Part shown: piece by piece, positions 53,877 to 62,148 of the stretch
How positions within the stretch are numbered: the stretch's first letter is position 1
Layout of the letters: each line of letters begins with the position of its first letter
Notes under the pieces: generated by a model
Seen by the model: the letters and a program-made list of their open reading frames with translations, nothing else
What the model was told of the DNA's origin: nothing
The model's database searches: none
Program-made: the position numbers and the translations under genes
From: Rhodanobacter thiooxydans
GTDB taxonomy: Bacteria; Pseudomonadota; Gammaproteobacteria; Xanthomonadales; Rhodanobacteraceae
Direction of reading: 5' to 3'
NCBI RefSeq assembly: GCF_030291135.1
Contig: NZ_CP127409.1
Span: forward strand, 1,550,001-1,614,000
DNA length: 64,000 bases

Positions 53877-56096
53877 ATGAAGCGCACGTATCTGAGTCTG
53901 GCGATCGGCCTGGCCACCGGGCTGCTGTCGGCGTCGCCGTTGTATGCGCAGCAGGCCGCCGATGCCGGCAGCCAACCGACGAAGCCCGGCGTCAAGCAGC
54001 TCGACCAGATCACGGTGACCGCACGCAAGCGCGAGGAAACCCTGCAGGACGTGCCGATCGCGGTCAGCGCGTTCACCGCGCAGGCGCTGGAAACACAGAA
54101 CGTGCAGAACCTTTCCGACCTGCAGGGCAAGGTGCCCTCGCTGCAGATCTATGCCGCGCGCGGCTCCAACACCACGCTCACCGCCTACATCCGCGGCGTC
54201 GGCCAGGCCGACCCGACCTGGGGCTTCGACCCGGGCGTGGGCATCTACCTGGACGACGTCTACCTGGCCCGTCCGCAGGGCGCGGTGCTGGACGTGTTCG
54301 ACGTCAGCCGCATCGAGGTGCTGCGTGGTCCGCAAGGCACGCTGTACGGCAAGAACACCATTGGCGGCGCGATCAAGTACGTTTCCAGCCCGCTGCCGGT
54401 GAAGACCGAGGGCTCGGTGCAGGCAACCGTCGGCACCCACGGCGAAAAGGACGTCAAGGCCAGCCTCGGCGGCGCCAGCGTGGACCAGGTGTGGCGTGGC
54501 CGCATCGCCTATGCCAGCAGCCACAACGACGGCTTCGGCAAGGACATCCTCAGCGGCAGCCGCAACGGCAACAAGAACAGCAACTCGGCGCGCGCCACGG
54601 TCGGTTTCTTCCCGTCCAGCCAGTTCAACATGCAGTTGTCGGTGGATGGGGTGCGCGACAACTCCAACCCGCGCGGCGCCAAGATGTTGACGGTGAACAA
54701 GCTCGACCCGGGCTACCAGCCGCTCTCCAGTGACTTCGACACCCGCAGCGGCTTCGCCCAGCTCAATCACACCAAGCTCTACGGCAGCGCGCTGACCATG
54801 AACTGGATCGCCAGCACGAACTGGTCGTTGAAGTCGGTCACCGCGGTGCGCGGCTCCTCGACCGATACCAACATCGACTTCGACACGCTGCCGGAGAAGA
54901 TCGCGGACGTGAACGCGGTCTACACCGACCACCAGTTCAGCCAGGAATTCCAGGCCAACTACGACGCCGGCGGCACCGTGCATGGCGTGTTCGGCGCCTA
55001 CTACTTCGATGGCCATGCCGACGGGCACATCCACAACATCTTCCTCGGCTCGCCGCCGTATTCCACGCTGGGCCTGTCGCAGTACGGCGGCACCGGCGGG
55101 CGCATGGGCACCAAGAGTTACGCCGGCTATGGCGACTTCACCTGGGACATCAGCCCCGCGTGGAGTCTGGACGTGGGCCTGCGCTATACCCACGAAACCA
55201 AGACCGCACTGATCCAGAACTTCGGTTACTCGGACGCGACCTTCACCAGGCCGGTCAGCACGCTGGCCAACTTCAGCGGCTCGCACGCCTCCAGCAACAT
55301 CTCGCCCAAGGTCTCGCTGGACTGGAGCGTGAGCGACCAGGTCAAGCTCTACGCCAGCTACTCGGAGGGCTTCCACTCGGGTGGCTACAACATCCGCGCC
55401 AACTGCGTGGCGGTGCCCAGTTCGTGCCGTCCGATCGACGACGAGAAAGTGCAGTCGTTCGAGCTGGGCAGCAAGATGACCTTCCTCGACGGCGCGCTGA
55501 TGATGAACACGGCAGCCTTCCACAACGTCTACTCGAACATCCAGCTGTCGGTGTTCAGTTCCTACACGCTGCCCAACGGCAGCCAGGGCTTCTTCGGCGA
55601 CTTCACCAACGCCGGCAAGGGCCACATCGACGGACTGGAGGAAGAGTTTGCCTGGAAGCCGGCCGAGAACTGGACGCTGAGCGGCAACGTCGCCTGGCTG
55701 CATACCAAATACACCGAGTACATGACTCGCGGCGTCAACGTCGCCGACCAGCAGAAGTTCACCAATGCGCCGAAGTGGTCCGGCGGGCTGTCGCTGGAGA
55801 ACACCACGCCACTGGCTGACGGTGGCAGCATCTCGGCGCGGGTGAACTACACCTATCAGTCCATGGTGTATCCGGAAACCACGCTGTCGCCGCTGATCGC
55901 GCAGCCCGCGTACGGCCTGTGGAATGCCGGCGTCATCTGGCAGGTCAACCAGCCCTGGTCGATCAGCCTGCAGGGCACCAACCTGGCCAACAAGTCCTAC
56001 CGCACCACCGGCTACAACGTCGGTGCACTGGGCATCTACACGGGCTTCTATGGCGCGCCGCGGATGGTCACGTTGAGCGCGAAGTATCAGTTCTGA
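53877..56096 (+). CDS. TonB-dependent outer-membrane receptor, candidate for 3-hydroxybutyrate oligomers
   Basis: 739 residues with a signal peptide (cleavage near PLYA/QQ, residue 24) and a TonB box DQITVTA (43-49). The plug domain includes EETLQDVPIAVSAFTAQ and SRIEVLRGPQGTLYGKNTIGGAI. A 22-strand barrel ends with MVTLSAKYQF, whose terminal Phe is the BAM signal. The AAGGGG site precedes ATG 53877. There is no FecA-like signalling extension. It resembles the pesticin/carbohydrate-type receptors of xanthomonads, not siderophore receptors with a known ligand. The cargo is inferred from the permease and PHB hydrolases around it. Confidence 0.9.
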   Translation: MKRTYLSLAIGLATGLLSASPLYAQQAADAGSQPTKPGVKQLDQITVTARKREETLQDVPIAVSAFTAQALETQNVQNLSDLQGKVPSLQIYAARGSNTTLTAYIRGVGQADPTWGFDPGVGIYLDDVYLARPQGAVLDVFDVSRIEVLRGPQGTLYGKNTIGGAIKYVSSPLPVKTEGSVQATVGTHGEKDVKASLGGASVDQVWRGRIAYASSHNDGFGKDILSGSRNGNKNSNSARATVGFFPSSQFNMQLSVDGVRDNSNPRGAKMLTVNKLDPGYQPLSSDFDTRSGFAQLNHTKLYGSALTMNWIASTNWSLKSVTAVRGSSTDTNIDFDTLPEKIADVNAVYTDHQFSQEFQANYDAGGTVHGVFGAYYFDGHADGHIHNIFLGSPPYSTLGLSQYGGTGGRMGTKSYAGYGDFTWDISPAWSLDVGLRYTHETKTALIQNFGYSDATFTRPVSTLANFSGSHASSNISPKVSLDWSVSDQVKLYASYSEGFHSGGYNIRANCVAVPSSCRPIDDEKVQSFELGSKMTFLDGALMMNTAAFHNVYSNIQLSVFSSYTLPNGSQGFFGDFTNAGKGHIDGLEEEFAWKPAENWTLSGNVAWLHTKYTEYMTRGVNVADQQKFTNAPKWSGGLSLENTTPLADGGSISARVNYTYQSMVYPETTLSPLIAQPAYGLWNAGVIWQVNQPWSISLQGTNLANKSYRTTGYNVGALGIYTGFYGAPRMVTLSAKYQF

Positions 56097-56113
56097 CGGC
56101 GTCGTTTCTCCCC

Positions 56114-56153
56114 GCCCCGCGGAGGCGCTGGCATGCTTCCGCGGGGCTTTTTT
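56114..56153 (+). terminator. Terminator after the TonB receptor gene
   Basis: GCCCCGCGGA and TCCGCGGGGC pair around a 14-base loop, followed by TTTTTT. Confidence 0.85.
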
Positions 56154-56258
56154 ACCCAGGTGCCGGCATCGATCCGTCCGGGTAGCATCGGGGCTCCACT
56201 CATGACGCGGGGTCGCCTGCGCCGCGAACGGACGCCGGCCCGCCAACGGAGAGCATGC

Positions 56259-57281
56259 ATGCACAAGACCCTCGGCTTCCTGACCGTGCTGCTGGTCACC
56301 ACGCTCGCCCGGGCGGGCGAGGCGCCACCGCTTCCCGCGCTGAAGATCGACCCGGCGCGCACCGCCGTGGTCGGCCTTTCTTCCGGTGCGTACATGGCCG
56401 GGCAGGTACAGATGGCCTACCCGGAACTGTTCCCGAATGCGGCCCTGGTCGCCGGTGGCCCGTACGGTTGCGCCGGCGGCAAGCTGGAGGTGGCGCTGGG
56501 CAGCTGCATGAAGGGCGTGCCGGCACCGGGCGTTGCCGCCATGGTGGCCAGCGCCACCAGGCGCTCCGCGGCGGGCGAGATCGGTGCGTTGAAGGATCTG
56601 GCGCATGCCCGCGTCTACCTGCTGCACGGCAAGGGCGACGCGCTGGTGGCACCGGCGGTGGCCGAAGCCGGCGCCCATTTCTATGAGCAGTTGCGTGACG
56701 GCACACCCGGCCTCAAGGCCATGCAGGTTCATGACGATGGCCAGCGCGCGTTCGCGCACAACCTGCCGGTGGCCGGCAAGGGTGACGACTGCGACAAGTC
56801 GGTGGCGCCGTACCTCGGCCACTGCGGCTTCGATGCCGCCGGCGAAATCTTCGCGCAGATGTTCGGCAAGCCGGCCCATGCGGCGAGCGCAGCGAAAGGC
56901 GAGCTGCGCACGTTCGACCAGGACGCGCTGCGCCCCGGCGGCACCGATGTGTTCCTGGCCGACACCGGCTACGTCTACCTGCCGCCGGCCTGCCTCGCCG
57001 GCAAACCGTGCGGCCTGGTGGTGGCCTTCCACGGTTGCAAGCAGAACGCCGCCGCGGTGGGCAAGGCCTTCGTCGAGGACGCCGGCTTCAACCGCTGGGC
57101 CGACGTCTACGCCGTGGCGGTGCTATATCCTCAGACCCGCGCAAGTTTCGCGCCCTTGAATCCGCAAGCATGCTGGGACTGGTGGGGATATTCCGGAGCC
57201 GACTACGACACACGCCAGGGCGTGCAGTTGCGCTGGGTGGTGAACGCGGTACGCGCGCTGGGCCTGCCAGCCGGCCATTGA
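56259..57281 (+). CDS. phaZ: Secreted PHB depolymerase, type II (permuted) catalytic domain
   Basis: 340 residues. A signal peptide (1-19) is followed by the lipase box GLSSGAYMAG (39-48) near the N terminus, with nucleophile Ser41, then Asp127 in LLHGKGDALV and His167 in RAFAHNLPV. This order and spacing is that of the type II or fungal-style PHB depolymerases, with the oxyanion segment AFHGCKQNAAAVG at the C-terminal side. APYLGHCGFDAAG also matches. No linker or substrate-binding domain follows, so it may prefer amorphous polymer or oligomers. It hydrolyses poly(3-hydroxybutyrate) outside the cell. Confidence 0.88.
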   Translation: MHKTLGFLTVLLVTTLARAGEAPPLPALKIDPARTAVVGLSSGAYMAGQVQMAYPELFPNAALVAGGPYGCAGGKLEVALGSCMKGVPAPGVAAMVASATRRSAAGEIGALKDLAHARVYLLHGKGDALVAPAVAEAGAHFYEQLRDGTPGLKAMQVHDDGQRAFAHNLPVAGKGDDCDKSVAPYLGHCGFDAAGEIFAQMFGKPAHAASAAKGELRTFDQDALRPGGTDVFLADTGYVYLPPACLAGKPCGLVVAFHGCKQNAAAVGKAFVEDAGFNRWADVYAVAVLYPQTRASFAPLNPQACWDWWGYSGADYDTRQGVQLRWVVNAVRALGLPAGH

Positions 57282-57312
57282 TCGCACCCCATGCCGATGG
57301 TCTCGACGTCTT

Positions 57313-57336
57313 TGTAGGAGCGCACCCTGTGCGCGA
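57313..57336. repeat. REP-type palindrome (TGTAGGAGCG...CGCGA)
   Basis: TGTAGGAGCGCACC-TGTGCGCGA is the classic REP pattern of Pseudomonas and xanthomonads, here as a single copy 30 bases after the depolymerase stop. Confidence 0.75.
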
Positions 57337-57374
57337 TGCTCTTGCCACCTTCAAAGCAAAAAACTCTAGGGGCA

Positions 57375-57986
57375 AGAGCTTTCGTGCGCCTGCGGCGCCC
57401 GAGTCACTTTCTCTTTGCGTGGCCAAAGAGAAAGTAACCAAAGAGAAAGGCCACCCCGCTTGGCGCTTGTTGGGCATCCTGCCCAACAAGTCCGTGAGTC
57501 GGGGCCGGGCTTTTCGAGCGGGCATCGTGCCCGCGCGAAAAGGCGTTGCCATCCCTGGCAACGCCCGCTGCGCGGCCTGTCGACCCCGACTCACCGCCGC
57601 GCAAGGGACCCCGGGTAGAGCAGCGGGCCGTCGTGGCCCGCACTCGGTGATGAAGCTGAAAAGCAGAAGCCACAGCAAAACGTCGCTTCGCTGTGGCTGT
57701 GCTCTGGCTCTTCTGAAGAGTGCGCGCAGGATGCGCGCTGCTCTACCCGGGGCCCCTATGGCGCGGCGGGTGGGCGAAGGAAAGGCCCCGCAGGGGTGGC
57801 TCGCAGGGATGCGAGCCAGTTCGACGTCAGGGCAGGAGCCCTGTCGGCGAACCCCCGTAGCCTACCCGCGCACCCGGAGGGCAGGATGCCCGCAGGGCGC
57901 GCCATCGGGGTGGCCTCTCTTTTGGTTACTTTTCTCTGGCCACCCAGAGAAAAGTGACTCGCCCTCCGAAGGAGGACGAAAGCTTT
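57375..57986. repeat. Nested palindromic element of about 610 bp, MITE-like
   Basis: Terminal inverted repeats of about 84 bases lie at 57375-57457 and 57907-57986. Each arm has GAGTCACTTT...GTGGCC...AGAAA-GTAACCAAA...GGCCACCCC. Inner inverted copies (CCCCGGGTAGAGCAGCG near 57613 and its complement near 57745) and a central hairpin GCCACAGC/GCTGTGGC (57669-57697) share one centre near 57682. The whole could fold into one long hairpin. It has no gene; frames inside read VTFSLAT-type peptides, which are artefacts of such elements. It fills most of the 760-base gap. Confidence 0.8.
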
Positions 57987-58044
57987 TCGCTTTGATGCCA
58001 CACGAAGCAACTAAAGCGAAGCTGCACCCGCTGGCGCAAACGCC

Positions 58045-61000
58045 ATGCTGAGCGCCAGCGTCATCGCCATCGCCGCACTGTGCTGGCTCGGCCTGCTGTT
58101 CGGCGTGGCGCTGCTCGGCGAACGCCGCCCCCACATCTTCGAGAAGCGCTGGGCGATCGTGTACGCGCTGTCGCTGGCGATCCACTGCACCTCGTGGACG
58201 TTCTACGGCACCGTGACCCAGGCCAGCCGCTCGGGCTGGTGGCTGCCGCCGACCTTTGTCGGGGCGATCCTGATGTACCTGTTCGCGCTGAAATTCCTGG
58301 GCCGGCTGGTGCAGCTGGTGCGCGAGTACAACGCCGGCTCGCTGGCCGACCTGATCGCGGTGCGGCTGGGGCGGCATTCGGGGCTGGCGGCGCTGGTCAC
58401 CGCGGTGGTGGTGATCGGCATCGTGCCGTACATCGCGCTGCAGCTGAAGGCGGTGGCGATGAGCTACGGCATCCTCAGCCATGGCCAGCTGGCCGAATCC
58501 AACCCATGGCAGGACAGCGCGCTGTACGTGGCGTTGCTGATGGCGCTGTTCGCGATGCTGTTCGGCACCCGGCGCGCGTCGACGATGGCGCACAACCGCG
58601 GGCTGGTGCTGGCGATGGCGTTCGAGTCGCTGTTCAAGCTGGGCGCGATGCTGGCGCTGGGGTCGCTGCTGTTCGCCGCGGTGCCGCCGGGACTGCCGGC
58701 GAGCGTGCCGGCGCCGCCGGACAGCGGCGGCTTCCCGGCATTGATCCTGCTCGGTGCGCTGGCGATGTTCACCATGCCGCACCAGTTCTACGCCGGCATC
58801 GTGGAATGCCGCGAGGATGGCCAGCTGCGCACTGCGCGCTGGCTGTTCCCGCTGTACCTGTTGCTGATCTCGCTGCCGATCCTGCCGCTGGCCCGGCTGG
58901 GCGACGCGTGGCTGGGCGCGAGCGGGGTATCGTCGGACATGTATGTGCTGGCGCTGCCGCTGGCGCGCGGCGAGCATGGGCTCGCGCTGGTCGCCTTCCT
59001 CGGTGGCCTGAGTGCCGCCACCAGCATGGTGGTGATCGCCACGCTGGCGCTGAGCCTGATGGTGGTCAACCATTTCATCGCACCGCTGCGCGTGCGTGCC
59101 GGCTGGGGCCGCGACGAGCACGGCGACCTGCGTGGCGAGCTGCTGAATCATCGGCGGGTGGCGATCCTGGCGGTGATCCTGCTGGCATGGGCGTACAGCC
59201 GCGTGCTGGCGCGCAATGAGGCACTGGCCGACATCGGCGCGATCTCCTTTTCCGCGCTGGCCGGGCTCACCCCGGCGCTGCTGGCGGCGGTGTACCGGCC
59301 GCAACTGGGGCCGCGTGCGGTGATGGCCGGGCTGGCCGCCGGCACCGCGATATGGATGTATGCGGTGTTGCCGGCGCTGCTGCCGTCGGCGCCGGCATGG
59401 CTGCATGACGGTCCGTTCGGCCTGCACTGGCTGGCGCCGGGTGGCCTGCTCGGGCTGGGCAACTGGAACCGGCTGGGTCGCGCGGTGGTGGTGAGCCTGC
59501 TGGTCAACATGGTGGTGATGCTGGCGGTGGCCGGCTCGCGTTTCGGCCGTGCGGCGCGCGCGGTCAGCGTGGGCGATGTCGGCCTGGTGGAACTGCGTGC
59601 GCTGGCGGCGCGCTTCCTGTCACCCGAGCGGGTCGGGCATCTGTTCGCCAGTGCACCCGCGGTGGGGCCCGCCGGCAGTGCGCGGGTTGCCGAGGTCGAG
59701 CACGAGCTGGCCGCAGTGATCGGCGCCGCCTCGGCGCGGCTGCTGCTGGAAGTGGTACATCGACAGGGGCGCGATGACCTGGACACGGTGGTGGCCATCG
59801 TCGGCGAGGCGGCGCAGGACCTGCGTTTCAACCAGCGCGTGCTGGAGGCGGCGCTGGAGAACATGAGCCAGGGCATCTGCGTGGTCGATGCCGAGCTGCG
59901 CCTGGTCGCCTGGAACACCCCGTATGCGCAACTGTTCGACTACCCGCCCGAGCTGTTGCAGGTTGGCCGACCGGTAGCCGAGCTGACCCGCTACAACATC
60001 GACGCCGGCATGCTCGGGTCCGGCGAAACGGATGCGCGCGTGCAGCGCCGGCTGGCGCACATGCATGCCGGCACGCGGCACCTGTCCGAGCGGCGCTTCC
60101 CCGACGGCACCATCGTCGAGATTCGTGGCAACCCGATGCCCGGCGGCGGCTTCGTGGCCACCTTCAGCGACGTCACCGCGTTCCGCCAGGCCGAGGACTC
60201 GCTCAAGCGCGTCAACGAGACGCTGGAACTGCGCGTGGAGGAACGCACCCGCGAGCTTGCCGTGGCCTCGGCCGAGGCCACGGCCGCGAACGAGGCGAAG
60301 AGCCGCTTTCTCGCCGCGGTCACCCATGACCTGATGCAGCCGCTGCACGCGGCACAGCTGTTTGCCCATGCGTTGACCGAACGTGGCGGCGATGCGGCCA
60401 CCGCGCAGCACCTCAACGGCGCGCTGGCCGCCACCGAAGGCCTGCTTACGGGCCTGCTCGACGTGGCCCGGCTCGAAGGCGGCCGCTTGCATCCGCAGCC
60501 GCGCGCGTTCGCGCTGGCCGAGGTGCTCGATCCACTGGCCGCCGAATTCCGTGCCATCGCGGTGGATCGCGGCGTGCGGCTGGACGCAGTCGGCACGCGC
60601 GCCTGGGTACGCTCCGATCCCCAACTGTTGCGCCGGGTGCTGCAGAACTTCCTCTCCAACGCGCTGCGCTACGCCGAGGGCGGCCGCGTGCTGCTTGGTG
60701 TGCGCCGGCGCGGCGCGCAGTTGCGCATCGAGGTGTGGGACACCGGTCCGGGCATCGCGCCGGAGGAACAGCAGCTGATCTTCCAGGAGTTCCGCCGCGG
60801 CAGCGCTGCGGGCGGGCAGGGGCTGGGGCTGGGGCTGTCGATCGCGCAGCGGATGGCCGACCTGCTCGGCCATCCGCTGGGGCTGCAGTCATGGCCCGGC
60901 CGCGGCAGCGTGTTTTGCATCGACCTGCCGCTGGCACGCGCGGCCATCCGGTTGCCGCCGATCGCCGACACACCGCGCGCGCTGCCGGTCGGCCGTGCGC

Positions 61001-61353
61001 TGGTGCTGGACAACGAACCTGCCGCGCTGGCCGCGCTCGGCAGCCTGCTGACCAGTTGGGGCTGGCAAGTGCACGCGGCGCGCAACCCCGCGCAGGCACT
61101 GGCGGCACCGTGGCGGCCGGACCTGCACATCCTCGATTTCCACCTCGATGGCGGGCAGACCGGGCTGGAGGTGTGGCAGCGGTTGAACCGGCGCCACGCC
61201 GACGTGCCGACCGTGATGCTGACGGCGGACCGTGACGGCGAGCTGCGCCAGCGCCTGCTGGAAGCGGGAATCGGCGTTCTGTACAAGCCGTTGAAGCCAC
61301 TGGCGCTGCGCCAGGTGCTGCAGCGGGTGGCGGCCGGCGTGACGCACTCGTAG
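58045..61353 (+). CDS. Hybrid sensor histidine kinase with a sodium:solute symporter-like sensor domain (CrbS-like)
   Basis: 1102 residues. The first 490 or so form a sodium/solute symporter (SLC5) domain with about a dozen hydrophobic segments (SLADLIAVRLGRHSGLAALVTAV, GLSAATSMVVIATLALSLMVVNH). A PAS domain (about 600-715) starts ENMSQGICVVDAELRLVAWN. A HisKA domain has His761 in THDLMQP, and the ATPase has NALRYA, DTGPGIAP and GLGLGLSIAQ. A C-terminal receiver has phospho-acceptor Asp1031 and Lys1081. This architecture is that of CrbS, which switches cells to acetate use through a LuxR-type partner. That partner gene lies next to it, convergent. Confidence 0.9.
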   Translation: MLSASVIAIAALCWLGLLFGVALLGERRPHIFEKRWAIVYALSLAIHCTSWTFYGTVTQASRSGWWLPPTFVGAILMYLFALKFLGRLVQLVREYNAGSLADLIAVRLGRHSGLAALVTAVVVIGIVPYIALQLKAVAMSYGILSHGQLAESNPWQDSALYVALLMALFAMLFGTRRASTMAHNRGLVLAMAFESLFKLGAMLALGSLLFAAVPPGLPASVPAPPDSGGFPALILLGALAMFTMPHQFYAGIVECREDGQLRTARWLFPLYLLLISLPILPLARLGDAWLGASGVSSDMYVLALPLARGEHGLALVAFLGGLSAATSMVVIATLALSLMVVNHFIAPLRVRAGWGRDEHGDLRGELLNHRRVAILAVILLAWAYSRVLARNEALADIGAISFSALAGLTPALLAAVYRPQLGPRAVMAGLAAGTAIWMYAVLPALLPSAPAWLHDGPFGLHWLAPGGLLGLGNWNRLGRAVVVSLLVNMVVMLAVAGSRFGRAARAVSVGDVGLVELRALAARFLSPERVGHLFASAPAVGPAGSARVAEVEHELAAVIGAASARLLLEVVHRQGRDDLDTVVAIVGEAAQDLRFNQRVLEAALENMSQGICVVDAELRLVAWNTPYAQLFDYPPELLQVGRPVAELTRYNIDAGMLGSGETDARVQRRLAHMHAGTRHLSERRFPDGTIVEIRGNPMPGGGFVATFSDVTAFRQAEDSLKRVNETLELRVEERTRELAVASAEATAANEAKSRFLAAVTHDLMQPLHAAQLFAHALTERGGDAATAQHLNGALAATEGLLTGLLDVARLEGGRLHPQPRAFALAEVLDPLAAEFRAIAVDRGVRLDAVGTRAWVRSDPQLLRRVLQNFLSNALRYAEGGRVLLGVRRRGAQLRIEVWDTGPGIAPEEQQLIFQEFRRGSAAGGQGLGLGLSIAQRMADLLGHPLGLQSWPGRGSVFCIDLPLARAAIRLPPIADTPRALPVGRALVLDNEPAALAALGSLLTSWGWQVHAARNPAQALAAPWRPDLHILDFHLDGGQTGLEVWQRLNRRHADVPTVMLTADRDGELRQRLLEAGIGVLYKPLKPLALRQVLQRVAAGVTHS

Positions 61354-61393
61354 CGTGTTGATGAAGGACGGGGTCTGCGGTCGATGGAGCTGC

Positions 61394-62053
61394 CTACAGT
61401 GCCCGCGCCGGCTCGCCCAGCTCCAGCGACTTCAGCAGCATCCCGGCCTGCGTGCGGTTCCTCACCCGCAGCTTCTCGAAGATCGCCGTGACATGCGCCT
61501 TCACGGTGCGTTCCTGGATGCCCAGCCGGTCGGCGATCTGCTTGTTGAGCAGCCCCTCGGCGAGCAGGGCGAGTACGCGGGACTGCTGCTCGGTGAGACG
61601 GGCCAGGCGGCCGGCGAGGTCGGCATCGGCCGGATCGGCGGGCAGGGCCGCGACGGCCTCGGCCAGATCGGGCGGCAGCCAGTTGCCGCAGTCGAGCACG
61701 CTGCGGATCGCCGCGCCGATCTCGGCCGGGCTGGCGCTCTTGGGGATGAAGCCGGCGGCGCCATGGTCGAGCACGCGGCGCACGATGCGTGGTTCGTCGT
61801 GGGCGGACACCACCAGCACCGCCACGCCGGGGTGCTGGCCGCGCAGGGCGGCCAGCCCGGACAGGCCACGGCTGCCGGGCATGTGCAGATCGAGCAGGAC
61901 CAGGTCGATATCCGGCTCGGCGGCCAGTGCGGCCAGCACGCCGGACAGGTCGGCGGCTTCCTGCACGCGGCAACCATCGAGGTTCTCGCTTGCCGCCAGC
62001 CGCAGTGCGGCACGGAACAGCGGGTGGTCGTCGGCAATCAGCAGGTTCGTCAT
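61394..62053 (-). CDS. LuxR/NarL-type response regulator, CrbR-like partner
   Basis: 219 residues. The receiver has Asp8-Asp9, phospho-acceptor Asp55 in LVLLDLHMPG and Lys in FIPKSASP. The C-terminal HTH is LTEQQSRVLALLAEGLLNKQIADRLGIQERTVKAHVTAIFEKL. ATG 62053 (MTNLLIADDHPLFR) is the family N terminus, though no good ribosome site precedes it. Its place next to the SSS-type kinase makes a two-component pair of the acetate-switch kind, which activates acetyl-CoA synthetase genes elsewhere. It may also control the PHB genes on both sides; that is inference. Confidence 0.88.
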   Translation of the reverse strand: MTNLLIADDHPLFRAALRLAASENLDGCRVQEAADLSGVLAALAAEPDIDLVLLDLHMPGSRGLSGLAALRGQHPGVAVLVVSAHDEPRIVRRVLDHGAAGFIPKSASPAEIGAAIRSVLDCGNWLPPDLAEAVAALPADPADADLAGRLARLTEQQSRVLALLAEGLLNKQIADRLGIQERTVKAHVTAIFEKLRVRNRTQAGMLLKSLELGEPARAL

Positions 62054-62148
62054 GGGGTTCAAGTTAGCGGGACGTGCCGGCCGCGTCGAGTTTGTCACAC
62101 GGACTTTCGTACGATGGCGGCGGTCGCCGGGCTTGTTATGGTGACTGC

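Noticed and set aside
53817..57032. A 1071-codon open frame on the minus strand opposite the TonB receptor and the depolymerase
   Set aside because: It is antisense to two recognisable genes and shows the same low-information composition as other mirror frames.
57008..58051. Open frames inside the nested palindrome, including peptides reading VTFSLAT
   Set aside because: They are produced by the inverted repeats themselves, differ between arms, and have no start signals or family match.
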